A stretch of 64,000 bases of DNA from NCBI GenBank assembly GCA_913043235.1, contig CAJWLO010000010.1:1-64000 (forward strand), given 5' to 3'. Shown here in pieces: positions 28,327 through 36,622 of the stretch. This stretch comes from an uncultured Fidelibacterota bacterium. GTDB lineage: Bacteria > Fidelibacterota > Marinisomatia > Marinisomatales > UBA1611. The position numbers and the translations under genes were made by a program. The stretch's first letter is position 1, and every line of letters starts with the position of its first letter. Under the pieces are notes generated by a model. It did no database searches. It was not told the DNA's origin and saw nothing but the letters and a program-made list of their open reading frames with translations.

Positions 28327-28851
28327 ATGAAATATATAATTCCTTTTTTATATTTATTTTTTCTGGGATGTGAGCGGCAGGAAGAAAATTTTCAAGGTTC
28401 TAGAGTTAATGGTCCGGACCAGGAAAGCTGGGGTGTTACGATAATCTTAACAGATGAAGGGGTAATGCGAGCCAAGATAAAATCAGGGCATCTGGAAAAG
28501 TATAACGAGCTGGAATTTGTATTATTGGACAGCAACGTTACGGCGGATTTTTTTGATGATAGAGAGATACACACATCTCAGCTGACTTCCTTGAGGGCGG
28601 AAGTTAATCAGAGTTCAAACGATATGAAGGCTATGGGTAATGTTATTGCTTTATCTGACAGTGGTATTTCTTTATATACGGATACCTTGATTTGGAATTC
28701 TAAAGAGGAGAAAATGACTACAGATAATCCGATTATGCTCACAACCGAACAAAAAGACACCCTCTATGGGATTGGTTTTGAATCGGATTCCGATCTTAAG
28801 AATTGGAAGATCTTGAAACCTTCTGGGGTTACCAACAGGAATGAGCTTTGA
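28327..28851 (+). CDS. lptC: LPS export protein LptC (lipoprotein-like)
   Basis: A 174-residue protein with a short hydrophobic N-terminus ending FFLGC, which looks like a lipobox (Cys15). The rest has the beta-rich LptC pattern: DEGVMRAKIKSGHLEKY, VNQSSNDMKAMGNVIALSDSG and LIWNSKEEKMTTDNPI. LptC links the LptBFG transporter to LptA in the periplasm and passes lipopolysaccharide along. E. coli LptC has a membrane helix rather than a lipid anchor; lipoprotein forms are common in Bacteroidetes relatives. It overlaps lptB by 4 bases. lptA, lptF and lptG are not in the window. Confidence 0.85.
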   Translation: MKYIIPFLYLFFLGCERQEENFQGSRVNGPDQESWGVTIILTDEGVMRAKIKSGHLEKYNELEFVLLDSNVTADFFDDREIHTSQLTSLRAEVNQSSNDMKAMGNVIALSDSGISLYTDTLIWNSKEEKMTTDNPIMLTTEQKDTLYGIGFESDSDLKNWKILKPSGVTNRNEL

Positions 28852-29588
28852 GAAATCACCACCATTCACTCAGTGCAAGAGGATTGCATAAAAAATATGG
28901 AAAACGAATGGTAGTCAGGGATGTAGATGTATCCGTTGAACGGGGTGAGATCGTGGGTCTTTTAGGACCAAATGGTGCTGGAAAAACTACATCATTTTAT
29001 ATGATTACAGGGATGTTAAAACCTACTAGCGGCCAGGTGTTTCTGGATAATATAGAAATCACAAACGATGCAATGTATAAGCGGGCACGAAAAGGTATAG
29101 GATACTTAGCTCAGGAACCATCAATTTTTGGGAAGTTATCTGTTGGCAATAATCTTAAACTAGTCTTAGAAATGCGCAAAGAACTTTCTAAAATAGAGCA
29201 GGAGAAAAAATTGAATCTATTACTGGATGATCTGTCTATTTCACATTTAAAACAAAATATAGGCAATACTTTATCTGGCGGGGAACGGCGACGGGTGGAA
29301 ATTGCCCGAAGTCTTTGTATGGATCCTGATTTTATTTTATTGGATGAGCCTTTTGCAGGTGTAGATCCAATTGCTGTGGAGGAAATTCAAGGGATTGTTC
29401 ATTCCCTCAAAGAAAAAGAAATCGGAGTATTGATCACGGATCATAACGTAAGAGAAACTTTGTCTATTACTGATCGATCATATCTATTATTCGATGGACA
29501 AATCCTTAAGTCTGGAACTTCAGAATTTTTAGCAAATGATGAGGAAGCACGACGATTGTACCTTGGAGAAAAATTTAAACTGGACTAG
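28848..29588 (+). CDS. lptB: LPS export ABC transporter ATPase LptB
   Basis: A 246-residue ATPase that drives lipopolysaccharide extraction from the inner membrane. It starts at TTG 28848, overlapping the lptC stop. Walker A is GPNGAGKTT at 40-48, the signature LSGGERRRVEIARSL and Walker B FILLDEPFAGVDPIAV with the LptB-typical GVDP. ITDHNVRETLSITDRSYLL matches LptB rather than general ABC ATPases. Its TAG stop shares a base with the GTG start of rpoN, an order (lptB-rpoN) that is conserved across many Gram-negatives. Confidence 0.96.
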   Translation: MRNHHHSLSARGLHKKYGKRMVVRDVDVSVERGEIVGLLGPNGAGKTTSFYMITGMLKPTSGQVFLDNIEITNDAMYKRARKGIGYLAQEPSIFGKLSVGNNLKLVLEMRKELSKIEQEKKLNLLLDDLSISHLKQNIGNTLSGGERRRVEIARSLCMDPDFILLDEPFAGVDPIAVEEIQGIVHSLKEKEIGVLITDHNVRETLSITDRSYLLFDGQILKSGTSEFLANDEEARRLYLGEKFKLD

Positions 29589-30931
29589 TGGCTACTACAT
29601 TAAAACAATTACAAATTCAGAAACAAAAGCTTGCACCTAGACAGCTTTTGCAAGCCCGGTTGTTGCAATTGAATACGGTCAATCTTGAACAAACTATTCT
29701 GAAAGAATTGGAACAAAATCCTGTATTGGAACAGATAGAAACTGACACTCACACAGAAGATGAAAAAGTGGAAACACCTATTAATGAAATTGACGTATCT
29801 CCAGAGGACATGTACAGTGATGAAACCACATATTATTTTCAGCAGGAAAAAAAGGAAATGCCTTTACCTGATAGACATACGTTGCTAGAAGATGTGATTG
29901 AACAGCTTCGGGATACAGATTTAGATGATATAGAACAAGAAATTGCCGAAGAAATATTATGGAACACGAATGAAAGAGGATACTTAGATACGGAATTAAT
30001 ATTAATTGCTGACCGCCTTGAAATGGATGAAGAGGATCTTGAGCCCATCCTGCATGTGGTACAACGCTTGAAACCAAAAGGTTTTGCATCGCGAAATCTA
30101 GAGGAATGCCTGATGATTCAACTCGAGGATGAAGTCGGATCAATGGCTTATAAAATTGTTAATAAATATTTTGATGATTTTATGCATAAACGCTATGACA
30201 AAATTCAATCAAAATTAAAATGTGATGAAGATATACTTCACGAAGCTGTTGCACATATTACCCATTTAAATCCGCGCCCGGGTGAAGGCTACACCGATAA
30301 ATTTCAAACTGTTATCCCAGATGTAATTGTAAAGGATGAAGGCAATAACTGGGTGATTACTACCAATGATGCCGGCTTGCCGGAACTCAGGATAAACAGG
30401 GAATATGAACAATCCATCCAAAATGAGCATTATAATCTCAAGGCCAAGAAGTTTATTAAAGAAAAGCTGGATTCAGCACATTGGTTCATTGAAGCAGTCA
30501 AACAGCGAAGGGTCACCATGGTAAATGTGATGCATTCGATCATTGGTTTCCAACCGGAGTGGTTCAGCGGTGAAATGAACTTTTTGAGACCTTTAAAGTT
30601 GCAGGATGTGGCTGATCAGATTCATATGGATATTTCAACTATCAGCCGATCCACACGGGGAAAATTTGTGGATACACCATACGGTATTTTTGAGTTGAAA
30701 TATTTTTTTACTGATGGTATTGAACTTAATGACGGACAGATATTGGGAACATTTGTAATAAAACAGGCTCTTAAAAAAATCATTAACACAGAAGATAAAC
30801 ATCAACCACTAAGCGATGATGCCTTGGTAGGAAAATTGAGAGATGAAGGATATGGACTGGCTCGCAGAACTGTAGCAAAATACCGAGATCAACTAGGATT
30901 CCCTGTAGCGAGACTCAGGAAAGAAATTTAA
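29588..30931 (+). CDS. rpoN: RNA polymerase sigma-54 factor
   Basis: A 447-residue sigma-54. The glutamine-rich activator-interacting region I is at the start (QLQIQKQKLAPRQLLQARLLQLN), then an acidic linker, the core-binding domain, and near the C-terminus the helix-turn-helix and the RpoN box ARRTVAKYRDQLG (about residues 427-439). It starts at GTG, overlapping lptB. Sigma-54 recognises -24/-12 promoters and needs an AAA+ activator; none is seen in the window. The hpf/raiA gene that often follows rpoN is absent, replaced by hflK. Confidence 0.96.
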   Translation: MATTLKQLQIQKQKLAPRQLLQARLLQLNTVNLEQTILKELEQNPVLEQIETDTHTEDEKVETPINEIDVSPEDMYSDETTYYFQQEKKEMPLPDRHTLLEDVIEQLRDTDLDDIEQEIAEEILWNTNERGYLDTELILIADRLEMDEEDLEPILHVVQRLKPKGFASRNLEECLMIQLEDEVGSMAYKIVNKYFDDFMHKRYDKIQSKLKCDEDILHEAVAHITHLNPRPGEGYTDKFQTVIPDVIVKDEGNNWVITTNDAGLPELRINREYEQSIQNEHYNLKAKKFIKEKLDSAHWFIEAVKQRRVTMVNVMHSIIGFQPEWFSGEMNFLRPLKLQDVADQIHMDISTISRSTRGKFVDTPYGIFELKYFFTDGIELNDGQILGTFVIKQALKKIINTEDKHQPLSDDALVGKLRDEGYGLARRTVAKYRDQLGFPVARLRKEI

Positions 30932-30949
30932 TTATGAAAAGGAGTAATT

Positions 30950-31915
30950 ATGGCTAAGCGAATTATTATAGGAGATAATGAAGTAACGATTCCGAATATC
31001 ACCCTAGGCGTCCTGCCATTGTTGGGGCTTGCGTTTGCATTTTGGGTTATTACCGGTGTATATATGGTGGGACCAGATGAAGTAGGTGTCATTCGTACGT
31101 TTGGTGCTTATACACATCAAACCCAACCGGGATTAAACTGGCATTATCCGTATCCGATCCAAATGGTTAATACGCCAAAAGTAACCGAAGTAAAACGTAT
31201 TGAAATTGGATTCAGAACACTTAGAAATGGACAATACCGTACAGTTGAAAAAGAAAGTTTAATGCTTACAGGAGATGAAAATATTGTGGATGCAGAGTTG
31301 ATTGTGCAATATAGAATTAAGGAACCTGAGAAATATTTATTTAGGATAGTTGAACCGGAACTCACTGTCAGGGAAGCAGCAGAGGCCAGTCTAAGAACCA
31401 TAGTAGGTATGAATAACATCGATGAAACACTCACTACTGGAAAATTCCGAATACAGGAAGAAGCAAAGAAACAAATCCAAACTATCTTGGACAAATATCA
31501 ATCTGGAATTCAGGTTGTTGCTGCGCAATTGCAAGATGTTTCCCCTCCAAAGCAAGTTATATCGGCATTTAAGGATGTTGCTTCAGCCAAAGAAGATAAA
31601 AACCGTCTCGTCAATCAGGCCGAAGGTTATCGGAATGATGTAATTCCTAAGGCCCGTGGGGAAGCTGAAGCCATGATTCGCGATGCTGAGGGATTTAAGG
31701 AATCGCGAATCAAACGCGCTGAAGGAGATGTAGCTAATTTTAATGCAGTGCTTAAAGAATATAGAAAGGCGAAGGATATCACCAAAAAACGGCTTTATCT
31801 AGAAACAATGGAACGAGTGCTCCCAGATATTGAAAAAATAATTGTCCCTGATAAAGATAGCGGAAATATGCTTAACCTGTTAAATCTCACAACCAGCAAA
31901 GAAGGAGGAAAATAA
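30950..31915 (+). CDS. hflK: Membrane protease regulator HflK
   Basis: A 321-residue SPFH/band 7 protein. One membrane segment near residues 20-40 (VLPLLGLAFAFWVITGVYMV) is followed by the SPFH domain (VGPDEVGVIRTFGAY, then PGLNWHYPYPIQ) and a long coiled coil from about 200 to 285. With HflC it forms a large periplasmic cage around FtsH in E. coli and restrains its proteolysis. It has a good AAAAGGAG ribosome binding site just upstream. The start of hflC overlaps its stop by one base, so the two are made together. The E. coli Gly-rich N-terminal tail is missing, as is common. Confidence 0.93.
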   Translation: MAKRIIIGDNEVTIPNITLGVLPLLGLAFAFWVITGVYMVGPDEVGVIRTFGAYTHQTQPGLNWHYPYPIQMVNTPKVTEVKRIEIGFRTLRNGQYRTVEKESLMLTGDENIVDAELIVQYRIKEPEKYLFRIVEPELTVREAAEASLRTIVGMNNIDETLTTGKFRIQEEAKKQIQTILDKYQSGIQVVAAQLQDVSPPKQVISAFKDVASAKEDKNRLVNQAEGYRNDVIPKARGEAEAMIRDAEGFKESRIKRAEGDVANFNAVLKEYRKAKDITKKRLYLETMERVLPDIEKIIVPDKDSGNMLNLLNLTTSKEGGK

Positions 31916-32760
31916 TGAAAAAATTATTTGCAATTCTTGTAGTCCTTGTTGGCCTGGTTTTTTTCACTACAGTATTTATAGTGGATGAGACCGAACAAGT
32001 TGTTGTCCTAGCATTTGGTAAACCTGTGAAAACCATAACCAAACCAGGATTGAATTTTAAATTACCTGCACCATTACAGGTCGCAGTAACATTTGATAAA
32101 CGACTCTTAGAATACGATGTTCCTCCAGAAGAAGTGTTGAGTATGGACAAAAAAACTTTGATCATGGATAATTATGTACGTTGGAAAATTGTGGATCCTT
32201 TATTATTCCTGCAAACTGTTCAGGCAATTCCTACAGCAAAAACACGTCTTGATGATATCGTTTATTCAGAACTCCGTCAGGAATTAGGTACTCACGATAT
32301 GGTGGAGATTATCACAGAGGCCCGAGATTTGATTATGGATAAGGTAACTGCTGCTAGCAATGAAGAATCAGAAAAATATGGAATTGAGGTTGTAGATGTC
32401 CGTATCCGCCGGGTTGATCTACCATCAGAAAATGAGGCTTCTATCTATGCCCGTATGGAAGCGGAACGAAATCGCAAAGCGAATATGTTCAGATCAGAAG
32501 GCGAGGAAGAAGCTCAGAAAATCAGGGCTAAAACGGAAAGAGATAAAACAGTGATCTTGGCAGATGCGTATAAAACTTCTCAAGAAATACGTGGTGCAGG
32601 TGAAGCCAAGGCATTAGAAATCTATGCTAATTCATTTTCAAAGGACACCAAATTCTATGAATTTTTACGTACATTGGAGACTTACGAAAAAGTTATCGAT
32701 AAAAAGACCACATTAGTCCTTCCCAGTGATTCGAAATTATTCAAGGAATTAACACAGTAG
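31915..32760 (+). CDS. hflC: Membrane protease regulator HflC
   Basis: A 281-residue SPFH protein, partner of HflK. The N-terminal membrane segment (LFAILVVLVGLVFFTTVFIV) is followed by VDETEQVVVLAFGKPVKTI, PGLNFKLPAPLQ, and a coiled coil with RMEAERNRKANMFRSEGEEEA, which is diagnostic for HflC. The end KDTKFYEFLRTLETYEKVID is also typical. Translation starts one base inside the hflK stop. hslV follows after 52 bases, so membrane and cytosolic proteolysis genes stand next to each other. Confidence 0.94.
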   Translation: MKKLFAILVVLVGLVFFTTVFIVDETEQVVVLAFGKPVKTITKPGLNFKLPAPLQVAVTFDKRLLEYDVPPEEVLSMDKKTLIMDNYVRWKIVDPLLFLQTVQAIPTAKTRLDDIVYSELRQELGTHDMVEIITEARDLIMDKVTAASNEESEKYGIEVVDVRIRRVDLPSENEASIYARMEAERNRKANMFRSEGEEEAQKIRAKTERDKTVILADAYKTSQEIRGAGEAKALEIYANSFSKDTKFYEFLRTLETYEKVIDKKTTLVLPSDSKLFKELTQ

Positions 32761-32812
32761 TTTAGGAAAAAAGTATTGAGGATTTTATATATCTTCATAA
32801 GATCATTAAATA

Positions 32813-33358
32813 ATGAAAACAGAAATTAAATCAACCACCATTATTGGAGTTCGTAACAAAAGAAAAGTAGCTATGGCCGGTGACGGACAAGTCACATTTG
32901 GTGATATGGCTTTCAAACAGAAAGCTGTAAAAGTTCGTGAATTTGATACAGATAAAGGCGGTGTACTGGGTGGATTTGCTGGTGCAGCAGCAGATGCATT
33001 GACTTTGTTTGAGAAATTTGAACAAAAACTGGAACAATATGATGGTGACCTGAAACGAGCTGTGGTGGAATTAGCCAAGGAATGGCGTACGGATAAAATA
33101 CTACGTCAGCTGGAAGCTATGCTTGTTGTGATGGACAAACATTACAGTTTTATTATATCTGGGGATGGAAATGTCATTGAACCAGATGGTTCCGTAGTGG
33201 CTATTGGTTCTGGTGGCGGTTTTGCCCAGGCAGCGGCAACTGCATTTCTTCAGACCAGAAAATACAGCGCCAAACAAACTGCAGAAAAATCATTGAAAAT
33301 TGCGGCAGATCTTTGTATTTATACCAATGATACCATCACCGTTTTGGAAATTACATGA
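32813..33358 (+). CDS. hslV: ATP-dependent protease peptidase subunit HslV
   Basis: A 181-residue N-terminal-nucleophile peptidase. It begins MKTEIKSTTIIGVR: the catalytic Thr of the TTI motif follows a short propeptide of seven or eight residues, which must be removed. KVAMAGDGQVTFGD and GSGGGFAQAAATAF complete the family pattern. It forms a double hexamer capped by HslU and degrades misfolded or regulatory proteins. Its stop overlaps the hslU start (ATGA). Confidence 0.96.
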   Translation: MKTEIKSTTIIGVRNKRKVAMAGDGQVTFGDMAFKQKAVKVREFDTDKGGVLGGFAGAAADALTLFEKFEQKLEQYDGDLKRAVVELAKEWRTDKILRQLEAMLVVMDKHYSFIISGDGNVIEPDGSVVAIGSGGGFAQAAATAFLQTRKYSAKQTAEKSLKIAADLCIYTNDTITVLEIT

Positions 33359-34695
33359 ATGAATTGACCCCAAAACAGATCGTGAAAGAACTGGACCGCT
33401 ATATTGTAGGTCAAAATAATGCCAAAAAGGCCGTGGCTATCGCCATGCGCAACCGCTGGCGCCGCCAACAGGTACAAGGCAACATGCGTAATGAAATAAT
33501 GCCTAACAATATTATAATGATTGGATCAACAGGTGTAGGCAAAACTGAGATTGCCCGCCGCCTAGCTGCCTTGGCTAACGCGCCTTTCATTAAAGTAGAA
33601 GCAAGCAAATTTACAGAAGTTGGTTATGTTGGTAGGGATGTGGAATCCATCATTAGGGATCTTATGGATACAGGTGTGACCATGGTTGAGCGAGAAAAGG
33701 AAGCAGAAGTTGTTGACCTAGCTTTGCACTTGGCTAATGAACATATTCTGGATATTTTGTTTCCAGATGATCACAAGAATGATCCCAAACAGTCCAAGGA
33801 AATAAAAGAGCGGCACGCACGGACGCGGGCACGCTTGCGAAAAAAACTGGCTGACGGACATTTTGAAGATAAAATAATTGAGATTGAAATTACAGATCAG
33901 CCTGCAATTGGAATGCAGGTATTCGGCCCCATGGGAATGGAAGATATCGGTATGAATATCAAAGATATGGTTTCGGGAGCAATGCCTAAGAATAAAAAGT
34001 CTAGGAAAATGACTGTTGATGAGGCACGAGAAGTATTAATTGAAGATGAAGCGCAGAAACTTATCGATCATGAAGAGGTCATTCGATTGGCAAAAGACAG
34101 AGTCGAAAATAATGGCATTGTTTTTTTAGATGAGATCGATAAAGTTGTAGGTGGCGATAGAGGTATAGGGCCAGATGTGAGCCGGGAAGGTGTTCAGCGC
34201 GACCTTCTGCCAATTGTGGAAGGAGGGAATGTTAATACAAAATATGGGGTGGTAGCTACAGACCATGTTTTATTTATAGCAGCTGGAGCTTTTCATGTAA
34301 GTACACCAGCGGACATGATACCGGAACTACAGGGACGTTTCCCCATTAGGGTAGAGATGGATAAATTGACGACTTCTGATTTTGTCAAAATATTGACGCA
34401 CCCCAGATCTGCGTTGATCAAACAGTATTCTGCCTTGCTTGCAGCTGAGGGAGTAGATCTTACATTTAATGATGCCGCGATCAAGGCTATTGCAGAGTTA
34501 GCGTCAGAAGTAAATTCAAAAATGGAAAATATTGGTGCTCGGCGTTTGCATACAATTGTAACCACACTGTTGGAAACACCATTATTTGAACACCCAAAAA
34601 GAGGCGATAAAAAAATTAATATAACAGCTAAGTCTGTAAAAAACTCCCTGAAGAATATTGTAGAGGATCAAGATCTGAGCCGGTATATTTTATAA
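33355..34695 (+). CDS. hslU: ATP-dependent protease ATPase subunit HslU
   Basis: A 446-residue AAA+ unfoldase that feeds substrates to HslV. LTPKQIVKELDRYIVGQ opens the protein, Walker A is GSTGVGKT at 57-64, the pore loop region is EVGYVGRDVES, and Walker B is GIVFLDEIDKV. The I domain lies between about 110 and 240 and is shorter and charged here. The C-terminus DLSRYIL is the conserved tail that inserts into HslV to activate it. Coupled to hslV by overlap and followed 7 bases later by argF. Confidence 0.97.
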   Translation: MNELTPKQIVKELDRYIVGQNNAKKAVAIAMRNRWRRQQVQGNMRNEIMPNNIIMIGSTGVGKTEIARRLAALANAPFIKVEASKFTEVGYVGRDVESIIRDLMDTGVTMVEREKEAEVVDLALHLANEHILDILFPDDHKNDPKQSKEIKERHARTRARLRKKLADGHFEDKIIEIEITDQPAIGMQVFGPMGMEDIGMNIKDMVSGAMPKNKKSRKMTVDEAREVLIEDEAQKLIDHEEVIRLAKDRVENNGIVFLDEIDKVVGGDRGIGPDVSREGVQRDLLPIVEGGNVNTKYGVVATDHVLFIAAGAFHVSTPADMIPELQGRFPIRVEMDKLTTSDFVKILTHPRSALIKQYSALLAAEGVDLTFNDAAIKAIAELASEVNSKMENIGARRLHTIVTTLLETPLFEHPKRGDKKINITAKSVKNSLKNIVEDQDLSRYIL

Positions 34696-34702
34696 TAGGG
34701 AA

Positions 34703-35614
34703 ATGCTCCGTCACTTTTTACATATCGCTGATTATTCAAAAGATGAACTTTGGGATATTCTTCATCTGGCAAAAGAGATTAAAACAAAGTTCAACAATCG
34801 GGAAGAATACAAACCATTTAAGGATCAATCCTTAGCCATGATTTTTGCCAAACCATCAGCCAGAACCAGGGTTTCTTTTGAAACCGGTTTCACTTGGATG
34901 GGAGGTCACGCGCTCTTTTTGGGGCCTAATGATATCGGCATAGGAAAGCGCGAAGCTATCAAAGATATTTCACGGCTTTTTAGCCGCTATAATGACCTGA
35001 TAATGGCTCGCCTTTTTGATCATCACCATATTCTAGAACTTGCCGAGCACGCCAGTATTCCAGTTATAAATGGCCTTACAGACTATAACCACCCCTGCCA
35101 GATCATGGCGGATATTCTTACAGTCTGGGAACATCGTGGCAATCTGGATGATTTAAAAATCACTTATATGGGAGATGGCAATAATATTGTGCATTCCTGG
35201 CTGCAACTGGCCAGTATATTTCCAATGCATTTTGTTTGTTGTGGTCCGTCAGGGTTTGAGCCGGATGAAAAGACAGTTAAAAAGGTGAAAGAATCCAAGT
35301 TATCAACCTTTGAACTATCCCGTAATCCAAAATCTGCTGTTGATGGAGCAGATGTGATATATACCGATGTGTGGGCATCCATGGGACAAAAGGAAGAAGT
35401 GGAAAAACGGAAAAAGATTTTTGCAGATTATCAGGTGAATGAAACATTGATGGAAAGTACGGGCAAGGATACAATGTTTATGCATTGTCTACCAGCTGAA
35501 CGAGGCCGTGAAGTAACTGATGGTGTTATGGAAGCATCCTACTCTATTGTATTTGATGAAGCGGAAAACCGATTGCATGCCCAAAATGCTATTATGGTTA
35601 CTATGGTCAATTAA
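34703..35614 (+). CDS. argF: Ornithine carbamoyltransferase
   Basis: A 303-residue enzyme making citrulline from ornithine and carbamoyl phosphate in arginine synthesis. The carbamoyl-phosphate loop is SARTRVSFE (SARTR at 52-56), then HPCQIMADILT near 132, GDGNNIVHSWL for ornithine, and MHCLPAERG near 259-267, the ornithine-specific HCLP motif. N-acetyl- or N-succinyl-ornithine variants exist in Bacteroidetes, but the standard HCLPA and length here favour ornithine. It sits 7 bases after hslU, an unusual neighbour, and 5 bases before the hydroxylase gene. Confidence 0.92.
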   Translation: MLRHFLHIADYSKDELWDILHLAKEIKTKFNNREEYKPFKDQSLAMIFAKPSARTRVSFETGFTWMGGHALFLGPNDIGIGKREAIKDISRLFSRYNDLIMARLFDHHHILELAEHASIPVINGLTDYNHPCQIMADILTVWEHRGNLDDLKITYMGDGNNIVHSWLQLASIFPMHFVCCGPSGFEPDEKTVKKVKESKLSTFELSRNPKSAVDGADVIYTDVWASMGQKEEVEKRKKIFADYQVNETLMESTGKDTMFMHCLPAERGREVTDGVMEASYSIVFDEAENRLHAQNAIMVTMVN

Positions 35615-35619
35615 ATCCC

Positions 35620-36462
35620 ATGCAGTCAGTCCTGACCTTTTTCGATTCAATCGAATCAACGACGCGATCGATTTTTCTAGTTAGTGGATTAGCACTGTTT
35701 TTATCCTTGGAAGCCATCGTTCCATTATTTAAAATGGATTATAATAAACTCCGCCATGCGGGGATAAATCTTTCTTTTACACTTATAACTTTGGTTATTA
35801 ATCTATTTGGGGCAATACTAATTATATCAGCGGTAGATTTTAATTTAGAAAATAAAATTGGAATCTTATATCTAGTTGGAAATTTACCGATCTGGAGTTA
35901 TGTGATTATTGGTTTGGTTCTCCTTGATCTGATAGGTGCTTGGCTGATTCACTGGATTGAGCATAGAGTAAAGTGGATGTGGAAGTTTCATATCATTCAT
36001 CATACCGATCCGAGTGTGGATGTGACCAGTGGATTGCGGCATCACCCAGGTGAAAATATCTTTCGTCTTGTATTTACATCCATAGCAGTGCTTATAACAG
36101 GTGCTTCGTTAGGATTGGTAATGCTATATCAGACCATTTCAGCATTTTTTGCAGCTTTGACCCATGCTAATATTCAGATACCTGGTTGGATAGAAAAACC
36201 TTTGGCATGGGTTTTTGTCACACCTCACTTCCATAAGATTCATCACCATTACGTCCAGCCCTATACAGATAGTAATTACGGAAACATTTTTTCTATTTGG
36301 GATCATCTATTCAGAACTGTTGCCTGTATGGAAAAAATGGATGATATTGTTTATGGTGTAGATACCCATATGAGTCCAGAAGAACATTCAAGTATAAAGA
36401 ATCTGCTCATGATACCTTTTCAGGAATATCGGCATCCACCTGGGTCAAAATTCAGCGATTAA
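35620..36462 (+). CDS. Sterol desaturase/fatty acid hydroxylase family membrane enzyme
   Basis: A 280-residue integral membrane di-iron enzyme of the fatty acid hydroxylase superfamily. Four hydrophobic segments lie between about 20 and 185. The histidine clusters that bind iron are all there: HWIEHR near 110, FHIIHHTD near 123, LRHHPGE near 138, and HFHKIHHHY near 206-214. Members hydroxylate or desaturate lipids, sterols or carotenoids using oxygen. The substrate cannot be read from sequence. It ends the long plus-strand run that began at kdsB. Confidence 0.85.
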   Translation: MQSVLTFFDSIESTTRSIFLVSGLALFLSLEAIVPLFKMDYNKLRHAGINLSFTLITLVINLFGAILIISAVDFNLENKIGILYLVGNLPIWSYVIIGLVLLDLIGAWLIHWIEHRVKWMWKFHIIHHTDPSVDVTSGLRHHPGENIFRLVFTSIAVLITGASLGLVMLYQTISAFFAALTHANIQIPGWIEKPLAWVFVTPHFHKIHHHYVQPYTDSNYGNIFSIWDHLFRTVACMEKMDDIVYGVDTHMSPEEHSSIKNLLMIPFQEYRHPPGSKFSD

Positions 36463-36472
36463 AATTTCAGAG

Positions 36473-36500
36473 GACAGTTTTTATTTAATTCTGTCGTTTT
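36473..36500 (+). terminator. Weak hairpin plus T-run after the hydroxylase gene
   Basis: GACAG (36473-36477) pairs with CTGTC (36491-36495) around a 13-base AT loop, then GTTTT follows. It stands 10 bases after the hydroxylase stop, where a terminator for the long operon would be expected. The stem is short, so the call is tentative. Confidence 0.35.
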
Positions 36501-36622
36501 ATGAAAGTAGATATATTATGGTTTTTTGGGGAAGTTGCTTTGAATTTTTGTTTACCCAATATTCCGCATATTACTGCTGTTATTTTAGCTTTTGCCAATT
36601 ACAGACTTGAAAAAGTTATGGA